Assembly (NCBI RefSeq): GCF_030409805.1
Contig: NZ_JAUFQP010000013.1
Coordinates: 310,001-374,000, forward strand
DNA length: 64,000 nt
Direction: 5' to 3'
Origin: Algibacter miyuki
GTDB lineage: Bacteria > Bacteroidota > Bacteroidia > Flavobacteriales > Flavobacteriaceae
The number at the start of each line of letters is the position of its first letter. Position 1 is the stretch's first letter. Shown here piece by piece: positions 17,974 through 26,378 of the stretch. Under the pieces are notes generated by a model, which had not been told where the DNA came from, ran no database searches, and saw only the letters and a list, made by a program, of their open reading frames with translations. Made by a program: the position numbers and the translations under genes.

Positions 17974-18882
17974 ATGCGTGTTTTGATAACAGGAGCTACC
18001 GGTTTGGTTGGGCAAGAAATTGTTAAGCTTTGCCATGCCCAAAATATTAAGGTTAATTTTTTAACCACCAGTAAATCTAAACTTGAAAAAAGTGAAAATT
18101 ATCAAGGTTTTTTCTGGCAGCCTCAAACTAAGGAAATTGATTTAGATTGTTTTAAAAATGTGGATGCTATTATAAATTTAGCCGGAGCTACTATTTCAAA
18201 ACGATGGACTTCGTCTTATAAAAAAGTAATTTTATCCAGCCGAAAACAAGGCGTAGAATTACTTATTGATAGTCTAAAAAATACCACACATCAAATTGAA
18301 CAAGTCATATCGGCTAGTGCTATTGGTTTATATCTCGATTCGTTAACGAATTATTATTCCGAAGATTTTAAAAATGAACAAAGAAATAGCTTTTTAAGTG
18401 AGGTTGTTTATCAATGGGAAGCAGCAGTCGATGGCTTTTCAGAATTAAATATAGAAATCACCAAAATAAGAATTGGTTTAGTTTTAGCTAACAATGGCGG
18501 TGCTTTGCAAGAAATGGTAAAGCCCATTAAGTTTGGTTTAGGTGCTGCTTTTGGTAGCGGAAAGCAATGGCAATCGTGGATTCATTTAGAAGATTTAGCG
18601 CAAATTTTTATGTTTACGCTTTTAGAAAAAAAAGGAGGTGTTTTTAATGCTGTTGCACCAAATCCTGTAACGAATTATCAATTAACCAAAGCTATTGCAA
18701 CTACTATGGAGCGCCCCATGTTTTTGCCAAATATTCCAAAAGTTGTAATGCAATTGGTTTTAGGCGAGATGCATGCATTGTTGTTCGAAAGTCAGCGAGT
18801 AAGCTCAAAGAAAATAGAAGATGCCGGTTTCAGTTTTAAATTCCACCATTTACAACCAGCTTTAGATTACTTATTGAAATAA
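17974..18882 (+). CDS. TIGR01777 family NAD(P)-dependent epimerase-like oxidoreductase
   Basis: 302-residue SDR protein. N-terminal nucleotide-binding motif GATGLVGQEI (residues 6-15), NLAGATISKRWTSSYKK (about 71-87, characteristic of the TIGR01777/YfcH/SULA group), then IRIGLVLANNGG and the C-terminal DUF1731 region (LPNIPKVVMQLVLGEM). Physiological substrate of this family is unknown. A separate gene, convergent with the DUF3037 gene across a 28-bp gap. Confidence 0.88.
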   Translation: MRVLITGATGLVGQEIVKLCHAQNIKVNFLTTSKSKLEKSENYQGFFWQPQTKEIDLDCFKNVDAIINLAGATISKRWTSSYKKVILSSRKQGVELLIDSLKNTTHQIEQVISASAIGLYLDSLTNYYSEDFKNEQRNSFLSEVVYQWEAAVDGFSELNIEITKIRIGLVLANNGGALQEMVKPIKFGLGAAFGSGKQWQSWIHLEDLAQIFMFTLLEKKGGVFNAVAPNPVTNYQLTKAIATTMERPMFLPNIPKVVMQLVLGEMHALLFESQRVSSKKIEDAGFSFKFHHLQPALDYLLK

Positions 18883-18910
18883 AATATTATTATTTCAAAC
18901 CAAACTTATG

Positions 18911-19294
18911 TTATAAAACATAAGTTTTAAATATGTTTTCCAATTCGCTTTCAGGGTCTTCACTTAGACCGGGGTGTGTTTTAGAACTTTGAATAATGGT
19001 GCTTCTGCAAGCGGTAAGCCATCGAAACCTATCCGATAATTCCATTTGTCCTATTCTTCCTCCTTGTGGTTCGCCATCGCAAATTAATTCCCAAGCCTTT
19101 AAATAGTCGTTAAATACATTCAATTCAACTTCTTGTGAAAAGGCTTTCAATTTATCTGGATTAATATGAAATTTTATACCAAGAAATTTTTTGCGTTTCG
19201 AAAAAAGAATCACACCAACATTAAAGAATTCCTCGCGTTCCACCTTAGGTACAATTCTAATAATGGCATATTCAAATGTGTATTTATTTTGCAT
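18911..19294 (-). CDS. DUF3037 domain-containing protein
   Basis: 127 residues, cytoplasmic. Matches DUF3037: YAIIRIVPKVEREEFFNVGVILF (residues 9-31) then RFRWLTACRSTIIQSS with PGLSEDP near the C-terminus. Function unknown. It starts inside the last 11 bp of the HipA-like kinase gene, so the two are translationally coupled. This same pairing recurs in many bacteria, which argues that the proteins work together. Confidence 0.88.
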   Translation of the reverse strand: MQNKYTFEYAIIRIVPKVEREEFFNVGVILFSKRKKFLGIKFHINPDKLKAFSQEVELNVFNDYLKAWELICDGEPQGGRIGQMELSDRFRWLTACRSTIIQSSKTHPGLSEDPESELENIFKTYVL

Positions 19295-20063
19295 CGTTGG
19301 CTTCTTTAACTAATAAATCAATTTTAGAGAGTCTGGAGTTTATATACTCAATATAGGCTGCTCTCATGCTGTCACTATTCATGTCATCAGATTCACTTGT
19401 TAGCCAATCTTCAGGGATATTTGAAATAATTTCTATAATTTTATCTTGGTTTAATGTTTGTTCAATTTCTGTTGAAGCATTTTTTAATTGTGTGGCTTTT
19501 GGTAAAAGAACATGGTCTTTAATGAGCGGAAATGTTCTAGAAAGATGGTTTGTCCAGTTTTTCCAATCGTGATGAAAATAGAAACTAGCTCCATTATCAA
19601 TAACCCAAAGTTCGTTATTCCAATGTAATAAATTTGTGTTTTTTGCAGTTCTATCAATATTGCTGATTATACTATCCAATAGCACCACTTTTGAAGCCGT
19701 TAAGGCATCTACCGTGCTAACTAAAGGGTCGAAGGTAATTGCGCTAGATAGAAAGTGTAATCCCAAATTTAGCCCAACACTAAACTTAAGCAAGTCTTGA
19801 ATTTCTTCATCGGGTTCTGTTTTACTAAACGAGTCATCTAGATTCATAAAAACCAATTCGGGAACTTTTAAGCCTATTGCACGGGCCATTTCTCCTCCAA
19901 TAAATTCGGCTATTAAGGCTTTTTTTCCTTGTCCGGCTCCTCTAAATTTAAGGACGTAAAGAAACCCATCGTCTGCTTTAACAATGGCAGGAAGTGATCC
20001 GCCTTCTCGCAAAGGATGCACGTATTGCGTAACGTTTACTGTTCTAATATCAATTGTATTCAT
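19284..20063 (-). CDS. HipA-family kinase-like protein
   Basis: 259-residue protein with the shortened HipA-type kinase fold. Seen: SLPAIVKADDGFLYVLKFRGAGQGKKAL with a candidate ATP-binding lysine, then GGEMARAIGLKVPELVFMNL, a catalytic-loop-like LLDSIISNIDRTAKNTNLL (about 147-165) and a metal-loop-like WVIDNGASFYF (about 171-181). It lacks the N-terminal subdomain of classical HipA toxins and there is no HipB-type HTH gene beside it; the partner is DUF3037. Kinase fold is well supported, target and any toxin role are not. Confidence 0.82.
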   Translation of the reverse strand: MNTIDIRTVNVTQYVHPLREGGSLPAIVKADDGFLYVLKFRGAGQGKKALIAEFIGGEMARAIGLKVPELVFMNLDDSFSKTEPDEEIQDLLKFSVGLNLGLHFLSSAITFDPLVSTVDALTASKVVLLDSIISNIDRTAKNTNLLHWNNELWVIDNGASFYFHHDWKNWTNHLSRTFPLIKDHVLLPKATQLKNASTEIEQTLNQDKIIEIISNIPEDWLTSESDDMNSDSMRAAYIEYINSRLSKIDLLVKEANDAK

Positions 20064-20138
20064 AATAACGAAACATGAACTTGTCTATTTTGTAAATCTA
20101 TATTCTTATTTTTTAATAGGTGAATATAGTAAGCTATT

Positions 20139-20978
20139 TTATTTTTTAAAATCGGCTTTGGTTAAGCCGTTATTAAACTTTATGTCGGTCCAATTTACAA
20201 GTATCCAAGGCGCATCGGTGACTTCGGCGTCCCAATTAGATTTTTTGTATTTACGTTTTGTAGGTATTAGTAAATCGTCAACTTGTTCATATTCCATAAC
20301 CATTAACATAGGCTCGGTTCTTCCAAAATCCATAACAGTAAACAAAAACTGGTCGACTAATTTTGTTTCTTTATTAATATACAATTGGTAAATATCCGAT
20401 GGTTTCTCATTTTTTGGATCAAAAGAGACTTTAACAACATCATAAGCTTTATTGTTAATGGTTTGCTCGCTAATGTAGTCGTATTGTAAACCTGGATCTA
20501 GCAATTTTTGCATCATGGTAAACCAATAAAAATTTGTGGGTCTATTAAAAGCTGCTTTTTTTAAAGCTGCCGGATCATTTAATGGAGTATTGTTAAGTTT
20601 TATCCAGAATTCGTTACCATCATAACCTTGTTCAATTAAACCTTCAAGATCGGAAAGCGTACGTTCATGTTTTTGATATGCCCCGTAAGATAGTTCTCCA
20701 TTAAAAATATATTTTTCTGTAATAATATCGGTTTTCCCATCGGGTGTTTGGTAGGTATAGGTGTAAACCACATCTTTTTTACTAGCAAGCTTACTGTAAT
20801 CACCAACTCTTTGTGTCATTTGGTGTACTAACTCATGAGCTTGGTTTTTAAATTCTTGTTTCTGTTCTACAACCGTATCAGTAGGCGTTTCTGTTTGGTC
20901 TTGTTTCGCTTCATTTTTGCAAGATGCTAAAGTGAAAACAGTAATAACGCTAAGAAGTAAATTCGTTTTTATTTTCAT
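20139..20978 (-). CDS. DUF6503-like lipoprotein
   Basis: 279 aa from ATG 20976-20978 (MKIKTNLLLSVITVFTLASC; lipobox LASC). An ATG six codons further upstream lies in the predicted promoter (20994-21001) and is rejected. The mature part begins with a Thr/Glu-rich linker and continues as a beta-rich domain (DVVYTYTYQTPDGKTDIITE, DGNEFWIKLN, YDVVKVSFDPK, LYINKETKLVDQF), similar to the DUF6503/LolA-like lipid-binding outer-membrane lipoproteins. Specific function unknown. Confidence 0.7.
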   Translation of the reverse strand: MKIKTNLLLSVITVFTLASCKNEAKQDQTETPTDTVVEQKQEFKNQAHELVHQMTQRVGDYSKLASKKDVVYTYTYQTPDGKTDIITEKYIFNGELSYGAYQKHERTLSDLEGLIEQGYDGNEFWIKLNNTPLNDPAALKKAAFNRPTNFYWFTMMQKLLDPGLQYDYISEQTINNKAYDVVKVSFDPKNEKPSDIYQLYINKETKLVDQFLFTVMDFGRTEPMLMVMEYEQVDDLLIPTKRKYKKSNWDAEVTDAPWILVNWTDIKFNNGLTKADFKK

Positions 20979-20993
20979 TTCTTTTTTTTTAAA

Positions 20994-21001
20994 CAAAGTT
21001 A
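20994..21001 (-). promoter_or_regulatory. Promoter TAACTTTG of the DUF6503-like gene
   Basis: On the minus strand TAACTTTG fits TAnnTTTG, with a start site near 20987, about 9 nt before the chosen ATG. This decides between the two candidate starts. Confidence 0.55.
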
Positions 21002-21062
21002 AGTTTTAAGATGTGTTTTACAATGGAGAACGTTTAGTGTTTACGTGCTTTTATAAAATAAA

Positions 21063-21094
21063 AAAAGCCACCATGTATTCACAAAGTGGCTTTT
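21063..21094 (-). terminator. Terminator after the YceI gene
   Basis: A 9-bp stem AAAAGCCAC/GTGGCTTTT with a 14-nt loop is followed by a T-run on the minus strand, directly after the YceI stop. Confidence 0.8.
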
Positions 21095-21114
21095 CAATAA
21101 AAATGATGTTGTAA

Positions 21115-21774
21115 TTAAGACTTTGCAGCTTTAACCGTAATTTTTAATTCAATATCATCATTAATAAATTTATCGCCTAAATTATCAAAAATAGATTTAG
21201 ATCCATATTGTACGTTCCATTTTGTTCTATCAATAGAGAAAGCTTCACTGGTAATAGTAACGGCATCATCTTGGTTAGTAATAGTAACAGGGAAAGTGAC
21301 ATTGTTTTTAACTTCTTTAAGTGTTAAATTACCAGAAAGCATGGTTTTACCTTCAGCAACTTTAGTTTCAGTAATTGTAAAAGCAGCATTTGGGAATTTT
21401 TCAACATCAAAAAAGTCAGCATTTGTTAAGTGGCCTACTAATTTAGCATTGCCCTTATCATCAGCTGGAATATCTAAAACAGTAATAGATTTCATATCAA
21501 TAATAAAAGATCCGCCAACAACTTTTCCGTTAACAACATTAAGAGCTCCACTTTCTAAAGCAATGGTTCCATTATGCGATCCTGTTGGTTTAGAACCAGT
21601 CCATGCAATTGTAGAAGCGTCGGTGTTTACGGTATAAGTTTCAGCATTTGCAGCTTCTGTAATAACAGGTGCTTCAGCATCGGTAGTTACTGCTTCTTTA
21701 GCCTTATCTTTACAGCTTATCACAGAAGCAGTAATTGCTGCAATGAATAAAATATTTACAAATTTCTTTTTCAT
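21115..21774 (-). CDS. YceI family lipoprotein
   Basis: 219 aa from ATG 21772-21774; the longer frame (24 codons more) has no signal peptide and is rejected. The lipobox is VISC in MKKKFVNILFIAAITASVISC. The YceI domain (about 50-218), an extended lipocalin-like barrel that binds polyisoprenoid or amphiphilic lipids, shows YTVNTDASTIAWTGSKPTGSHNGTI, GHLTNADFFDVEKFPNAAF and VTFPVTI. Anchored in the periplasm or outer membrane. Ligand unknown. Confidence 0.92.
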   Translation of the reverse strand: MKKKFVNILFIAAITASVISCKDKAKEAVTTDAEAPVITEAANAETYTVNTDASTIAWTGSKPTGSHNGTIALESGALNVVNGKVVGGSFIIDMKSITVLDIPADDKGNAKLVGHLTNADFFDVEKFPNAAFTITETKVAEGKTMLSGNLTLKEVKNNVTFPVTITNQDDAVTITSEAFSIDRTKWNVQYGSKSIFDNLGDKFINDDIELKITVKAAKS

Positions 21775-21881
21775 CTTAAAAAGTGTTTTAGTGTTAATCT
21801 GTAAAATTAAACAAAAGCGTAAAGAAAGTAAAGGAAATAGAAACAAAATTATTTAATGACATTATGGCATTTTCACAATAT

Positions 21882-21897
21882 TGGCAGTACTTTTGCC
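21882..21897 (+). promoter_or_regulatory. Sigma-54-type promoter of grpE-dnaJ
   Basis: TGGCAGTACTTTTGCC keeps the invariant GG and GC of the -24/-12 consensus with exactly 10 bases between them (TGGCAc-N5-TTGCw). The start would be near 21908, about 25 nt before the grpE ATG. No TAnnTTTG box competes. The bases also form an imperfect palindrome (TTGGCA...TTGCCAA), so a repressor site is an alternative. Confidence 0.55.
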
Positions 21898-21932
21898 AAC
21901 TAGTTTTAAGAATTGGAAAATTGAAATTTACA

Positions 21933-22484
21933 ATGAGTAATAAAGATACAAAAGACATAGAAAAGGAACAGGTTGAAGCTAACGAAGTGGAAACAGCTGC
22001 TGCTGCTGAAGAACAAGAAGTTATTGAATTAAGTGTAGAAGAAAAACTACAAGAAGAAGTAAAACAAGAAAAAGATAAATTCTTGAGACTTTTTGCTGAA
22101 TTCGAAAACTATAAAAAACGTACTTCAAGAGAGCGTATTGAATTGTTTTCTACAGCGAGCGAAGATGTAATGAAAACCTTACTGCCTGTTTTAGACGATT
22201 TTGAACGTGCTTTAAGTCATATTGAAGAAGATAAAGAAGCTGAAGAATTACGTAAAGGTGTGCTTTTAATTTATCAAAAATTAGTAAACACACTAGACCA
22301 AAAAGGTTTAAAACCGATTGTTGTTGAAAAAGGCGAAGCTTTTAACGCAGATAATCACGAAGCAATTACTCAAATTCCTGCACCAACCGAGGATTTAAAA
22401 GGAAAAGTTATTGATGTTGTTGAAAAAGGTTACAAACTAGGCGAAAAAGTAATTCGTTTTCCGAAAGTAGTTATCGGACAATAA
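21933..22484 (+). CDS. grpE: Nucleotide exchange factor GrpE
   Basis: Cytoplasmic co-chaperone that releases ADP from DnaK. 183 aa from ATG 21933; a longer frame from 21864 is rejected because it overlaps the sigma-54-type promoter and has no family resemblance. An acidic N-terminal coil is followed by KDKFLRLFAEFENYKKRTSRER (the dimer helix) and the GrpE signature VLDDFERAL through NADNHEAITQIPAP to VIDVVEKGYKLGEKVIRFPKVVIGQ. It heads an operon with dnaJ, 54 bp downstream. Confidence 0.95.
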   Translation: MSNKDTKDIEKEQVEANEVETAAAAEEQEVIELSVEEKLQEEVKQEKDKFLRLFAEFENYKKRTSRERIELFSTASEDVMKTLLPVLDDFERALSHIEEDKEAEELRKGVLLIYQKLVNTLDQKGLKPIVVEKGEAFNADNHEAITQIPAPTEDLKGKVIDVVEKGYKLGEKVIRFPKVVIGQ

Positions 22485-22509
22485 GAAAGTATTATTAATT
22501 AAAATAAAT

Positions 22510-22527
22510 GCTTCCTTACTCGGAAGC
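22510..22527 (+). repeat. Hairpin just upstream of dnaJ
   Basis: GCTTCC/GGAAGC, a perfect 6-bp stem with a 6-nt loop (TTACTC), ends 11 bases before the dnaJ ATG. It has no T-run, so it is not a terminator. It could affect dnaJ translation or mRNA processing. Confidence 0.4.
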
Positions 22528-22538
22528 GTTGAATAGGC

Positions 22539-23666
22539 ATGGCAAAAAGAGATTATTACGAAATATTAGGCATTAGTAAAGGAGCAACTGCAGCCGAAAT
22601 TAAAAAAGCTTACCGAAAAAAAGCAATTGAATTTCATCCAGATAAAAACCCGGATGACAAAAGTGCTGAAGGTAAATTTAAGGAAGCAGCCGAAGCTTAC
22701 GAAATATTAAGTGACGATAATAAAAAAGCACGTTACGATCAATTTGGACATCAAGCCTTTGAAAATGGCGGCGGTGGCGGCGGCGGTTTTGGCGGCGGCG
22801 GCATGAATATGGACGACATATTCAGTCAGTTCGGAGATATATTCGGCGGCGGTGGCGGCGGATTTTCTGGTTTTGGTGGCGGTGGCGGAGGCCAACGTCG
22901 TGTAAAAGGAAGTAATTTACGTATTCGCGTAAAATTAACTCTTGAAGAAATAGCGAATGGTGTCGAAAAGAGAATAAAAGTAAAACGTAAAGTTCAAGCC
23001 GAAGGTACAACTTACAAAACATGTTCTACATGTAATGGTAGCGGACAAGTAACACGTATTGCCAATACTATTTTAGGTAGAATGCAAACCGCAGCACCTT
23101 GTAATGTATGTGGTGGTGCAGGACAAACTATAGATAAAAAACCTGCCGATGCGGATGCTCAAGGTTTAAAAGTAGCCGAAGAAACGGTAACTATTAAAAT
23201 ACCAGCAGGTGTTGTTGATGGGATGCAACTTAAAGTTTCTGGAAAAGGTAACGAAGCACCAGGACATGGTATTTCGGGCGATTTATTAGTCGCTATTGAA
23301 GAAGCCGATCATGATACTTTACAACGTGAAGGCGATAATTTACATTACGATATGTATATCAGTTTACCAGATGCTGTTTTAGGAACATCAAAAGAAATTG
23401 ATACCGTAACTGGTAAAGTACGTATTAAGGTTGAAGCTGGTGTGCAATCGGGTAAAATTTTACGCTTGCGCGGAAAAGGAATTCCGAGTATTAATGGTTA
23501 CGGAAAAGGTGATTTATTAGTACACGTAAATGTTTGGACTCCGAAAACATTGAACAAAGAGCAAAAAGACTTTTTTGAAAATATGAGAGATGATGATCAT
23601 TTTTCTCCTAAACCAGAAAGTTCTGATAAATCATTTTTTGAAAAAGTAAAAGATATGTTTTCATAA
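22539..23666 (+). CDS. dnaJ: Chaperone protein DnaJ
   Basis: 375-residue Hsp40 that delivers substrates to DnaK. J domain residues 1-70 with the HPD motif in [12 protein letters not shown]; a long glycine-rich G/F region (about 75-122, runs of Gly); zinc region about 150-200; C-terminal substrate domains to 345. The zinc region shows only two CxxCxGxG modules ([16 protein letters not shown]) instead of the usual four. In frame and otherwise complete, so not a pseudogene. Downstream of grpE, followed by a terminator. Confidence 0.95.
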   Translation: MAKRDYYEILGISKGATAAEIKKAYRKKAIEFHPDKNPDDKSAEGKFKEAAEAYEILSDDNKKARYDQFGHQAFENGGGGGGGFGGGGMNMDDIFSQFGDIFGGGGGGFSGFGGGGGGQRRVKGSNLRIRVKLTLEEIANGVEKRIKVKRKVQAEGTTYKTCSTCNGSGQVTRIANTILGRMQTAAPCNVCGGAGQTIDKKPADADAQGLKVAEETVTIKIPAGVVDGMQLKVSGKGNEAPGHGISGDLLVAIEEADHDTLQREGDNLHYDMYISLPDAVLGTSKEIDTVTGKVRIKVEAGVQSGKILRLRGKGIPSINGYGKGDLLVHVNVWTPKTLNKEQKDFFENMRDDDHFSPKPESSDKSFFEKVKDMFS

Positions 23667-23750
23667 ACCACGCTTTTATTTCAATTTGATTTAAAATATT
23701 ATTTCAGAAAATAAAGAGCGTCAGGATAATACTGATTGCTTTAAATTTAT

Positions 23751-23779
23751 AAATCCGCTATTTTTTAGCGGATTTTTTT
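23751..23779 (+). terminator. Terminator of the grpE-dnaJ unit
   Basis: AAATCCGCTA/TAGCGGATTT, a perfect 10-bp stem with a T5 loop and a T-run. Confidence 0.85.
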
Positions 23780-23830
23780 GGTTTATGAAAAGAAAATTAA
23801 CAGTTTTATTCGTTATTATCAAAAAAAAAC

Positions 23831-23838
23831 TATATTTG
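23831..23838 (+). promoter_or_regulatory. Promoter TATATTTG of the candidate small RNA
   Basis: An exact TAnnTTTG box 52 bp after the dnaJ terminator. Its expected start site falls at the base of the first hairpin of the candidate RNA. Confidence 0.5.
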
Positions 23839-23841
23839 GAG

Positions 23842-23928
23842 TATCACTAATTAATTTTAGTGGTAATTTTTCTTTTTCATAGCAATTTTTTTCCCATCCT
23901 TAATTTTTTTGAGGGTGGGTTTTGTTTT
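23842..23928 (+). ncRNA. Candidate small RNA of about 85 nt
   Basis: A self-contained non-coding unit lies in the 465-bp gap between dnaJ and the ABC operon. After a TATATTTG box, a 5' hairpin TATCACTAA/TTAGTGGTA (23842-23850, 23857-23865) is followed by a U-rich single-stranded stretch and by a terminator hairpin CCCATCCT/AGGGTGGG (23893-23919, one G-U pair) with a T-run. No start codon with a sensible frame lies inside. It could instead be a prematurely ended leader of the ABC operon 200 bp further on. No RNA family recognised. Confidence 0.4.
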
Positions 23929-24083
23929 TCAGTAAAGGCTCCAATTGTAATGGCGTTTCAACAAATAAAAAATGCGACAATGATTTTGTGATAAATAGCA
24001 TGTTTAAATGTGTTGCTTGCTTTTACCTTTTAGGTTGGAAGCTAAAAATCGCATGAATTAATCGTGAAACCACGTAACCACTC

Positions 24084-24108
24084 CCGTAAACATTTAATAT
24101 CTTTACGG
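24084..24108 (+). promoter_or_regulatory. Palindrome over the probable ABC-operon promoter
   Basis: CCGTAAA...TTTACGG (24084-24090, 24102-24108) spans a near-consensus -7 box TATCTTTA (24098-24105), 24 bp before the first gene of the ABC/MscS/regulator run. This is the layout of an operator, but no cognate repressor is visible. Confidence 0.35.
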
Positions 24109-24131
24109 CAAACAAGTCAACTTAAAAATTA

Positions 24132-25058
24132 ATGAGTAATTTATTAGAAGTCAATGAAGTTTCTAAAAACTTTGGCGATTTTACCGCATTAAATAAAGTA
24201 TCACTTTCAGTTCCTAAAGGTAGTATTTTTGGGCTTTTAGGTCCGAATGGCGCTGGGAAAACCACCTTAATTCGTGTGGTAAATCAAATTACTATGCCAG
24301 ATTCTGGTTCGGTAATTTTAGATGGTGAAACGCTTCGTGATAGACATATTATGGATATTGGATATTTACCCGAAGAACGTGGTTTGTACAAATCTATGAA
24401 AGTGGGAGAGCAGGCTTTGTATTTGGCCCAACTTAAAGGATTGAGTAAATCTGAAGCCAAAATACGTTTGAAATATTGGTTCGATCGTTTGGAGATTGGC
24501 GATTGGTGGAATAAGAAAATCCAAGAGCTTTCTAAAGGAATGGCCCAAAAAATTCAATTTGTGGTTACGGTATTGCATCAACCAAAATTATTGATTTTTG
24601 ATGAGCCGTTTTCTGGTTTCGATCCTATAAACGCCAATTTAATTAAGGATGAAATTCTTCATCTAAGAGACCAAGGCGCCACCATTATTTTTTCTACCCA
24701 CCGTATGGAATCCGTAGAAGAACTATGTGATGATATTGCACTTATTAATAAATCGAATAAAATTTTAGAAGGTAAATTGGTCGATGTAAAACGTCAATTT
24801 AAATCTAATACTTACGAGATTGGTGTTCGTGCCAACGATCAATTGGCTTTAAAAGAAGAATTAGCACAAAAATTTAGTGTTTCCGATGCTTATTTTAAAA
24901 CTTTGGAAGATGAGTTGAAGTTGAATATAAAACTTCAAGATAACGAGAAGTCGAACGATTTACTAGGCTTTTTGGCTAGTAAAGGCGAGGTGTCTCATTT
25001 TGTAGAACTCATACCGAGCGTTAACGATATTTTTATTCAAACTGTAAAGAATAATTAA
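24132..25058 (+). CDS. ABC transporter ATP-binding protein (NatA-like)
   Basis: 308-residue ABC ATPase. Walker A GPNGAGKTTL (about 37-46), signature LSKGMAQKI (about 134-142), Walker B LLIFDEPFSGFDP and the switch histidine in FSTHRMESVEE; the C-terminal 80 residues match the DUF4162 tail of NatA-type exporters. It partners the permease whose ATG lies 5 bp beyond its stop. Members of this family export sodium, drugs or unknown small molecules; the substrate here cannot be told. First gene of a four-gene tight run. Confidence 0.93.
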   Translation: MSNLLEVNEVSKNFGDFTALNKVSLSVPKGSIFGLLGPNGAGKTTLIRVVNQITMPDSGSVILDGETLRDRHIMDIGYLPEERGLYKSMKVGEQALYLAQLKGLSKSEAKIRLKYWFDRLEIGDWWNKKIQELSKGMAQKIQFVVTVLHQPKLLIFDEPFSGFDPINANLIKDEILHLRDQGATIIFSTHRMESVEELCDDIALINKSNKILEGKLVDVKRQFKSNTYEIGVRANDQLALKEELAQKFSVSDAYFKTLEDELKLNIKLQDNEKSNDLLGFLASKGEVSHFVELIPSVNDIFIQTVKNN

Positions 25059-25063
25059 TTTTT

Positions 25064-26377
25064 ATGAATCACTTACCACTCATTATAAAACGCGAATATC
25101 TAAACAAAGTTAGAAATAAGTCGTTTATAATCATGACGTTTTTAAGTCCGTTAATTTTTGCGGCGCTTATAGCGGTTGTAGCCTATTTAACTCAATTAAA
25201 CAACGATAAAGTTCGTGTTATTTCCGTGTTAGACGAATCGGGATTAGTGCGTAATATTTTCAAAAATTCAGAACATACCACCTACCATGTTTTAGAGCAA
25301 ATGTCGCTGGATGATGCCAAGGCTTTATCTAAAGAAACCGAGGCTTACGGTTTGTTGCATGTTGATAAAATGGATGACGTAAAAACACTATCAGAACACA
25401 TTACGTTTTATTCTGAAGAATCACCATCGCTCAATACCATTTCCGATTTAGAAAACCAAATAGCAGCAACGTTAACCAATATAAACCTGCTTAAAAACGG
25501 GGTTGATGTGGATATGATTAACGCTTCCGAAGTTAAAGTAAATATAGCTCAAGAAAGTTTCGATGGACAAAAAACATCAAAAATAGATAGTGTTGTAAAA
25601 ATCGCTTTTGGAGGTGCTGCTGGGTATCTACTTTTCATGTTTATTATTATTTATGGAAACATGATTATGCGTAGTGTTATCGAAGAAAAAACAAGTCGCA
25701 TTATCGAAGTTATTATATCTTCTGTAAAACCTATGCAACTTATGTTGGGTAAAATTTTCGGTACCTCATTGGCCGGAATTACGCAGTTTTTAATTTGGAC
25801 TATTTTGGGAGCAATATTGATGTTAATTATCCCGATGGTGTTTGGTGTAGATTTGGCAGCGGTACAAACGCCGCAGCAACAAATGATGCAACAGGCTATG
25901 GAAAACCCTGAAATGAATATGGAGATTCAAAATGTACTAACGGCGTTTTATAATTTACCATTATTTAACTTGGTATTAGCTTTTGCTTTATTTTTTATTG
26001 GAGGCTATTTATTATACAGTTCGTTGTACGCTGCTATTGGTGCCGCTGTTGATAACGAAACCGATACCCAACAATTCATGATGCCTATACTAATGCCTTT
26101 AGTTTTGGCGGTATATATAGGGATATTCACTGTAGTAGAAGATCCGCATGGAACAGTTTCTACCGTATTTTCTTTTATTCCGTTTACCTCGCCGGTAGTT
26201 ATGCTTATGCGTATTCCGTTTGGTGTTCCAATTTGGCAGCAAATATTGTCTTTTTTAATTTTAGTAGGGACATTTATGTTTACGGTTTGGTTTGCGGCTA
26301 AAATTTACCGTGTTGGTATTTTAATGTATGGTAAAAAGCCAACGTATAAAGAATTAATTAAATGGATTAAATACTAA
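25064..26377 (+). CDS. ABC transporter permease (ABC-2 type, NatB-like)
   Basis: 437-residue inner-membrane subunit. TM1 about residues 20-43 (SFIIMTFLSPLIFAALIAVV), a large extracytoplasmic domain about 45-175, then five more segments between about 180 and 425. The conserved VIEEKTSRIIEVIISSVKP loop before TM3 is typical of NatB/YhaP-like ABC-2 permeases. It follows its ATPase by 5 bp and is followed 1 bp later by the MscS gene. Confidence 0.92.
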   Translation: MNHLPLIIKREYLNKVRNKSFIIMTFLSPLIFAALIAVVAYLTQLNNDKVRVISVLDESGLVRNIFKNSEHTTYHVLEQMSLDDAKALSKETEAYGLLHVDKMDDVKTLSEHITFYSEESPSLNTISDLENQIAATLTNINLLKNGVDVDMINASEVKVNIAQESFDGQKTSKIDSVVKIAFGGAAGYLLFMFIIIYGNMIMRSVIEEKTSRIIEVIISSVKPMQLMLGKIFGTSLAGITQFLIWTILGAILMLIIPMVFGVDLAAVQTPQQQMMQQAMENPEMNMEIQNVLTAFYNLPLFNLVLAFALFFIGGYLLYSSLYAAIGAAVDNETDTQQFMMPILMPLVLAVYIGIFTVVEDPHGTVSTVFSFIPFTSPVVMLMRIPFGVPIWQQILSFLILVGTFMFTVWFAAKIYRVGILMYGKKPTYKELIKWIKY

Positions 26378-26378
26378 T

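Noticed and set aside
19984..20391. 135-codon plus-strand ORF across the HipA-like and DUF6503-like genes
   Set aside because: Overlaps two real genes and a promoter on the opposite strand; no family resemblance.
22760..22900. Dense GGC repeats considered as a repeat array or CRISPR-like tract
   Set aside because: They encode the glycine-rich G/F region of DnaJ; no spacer-repeat order.
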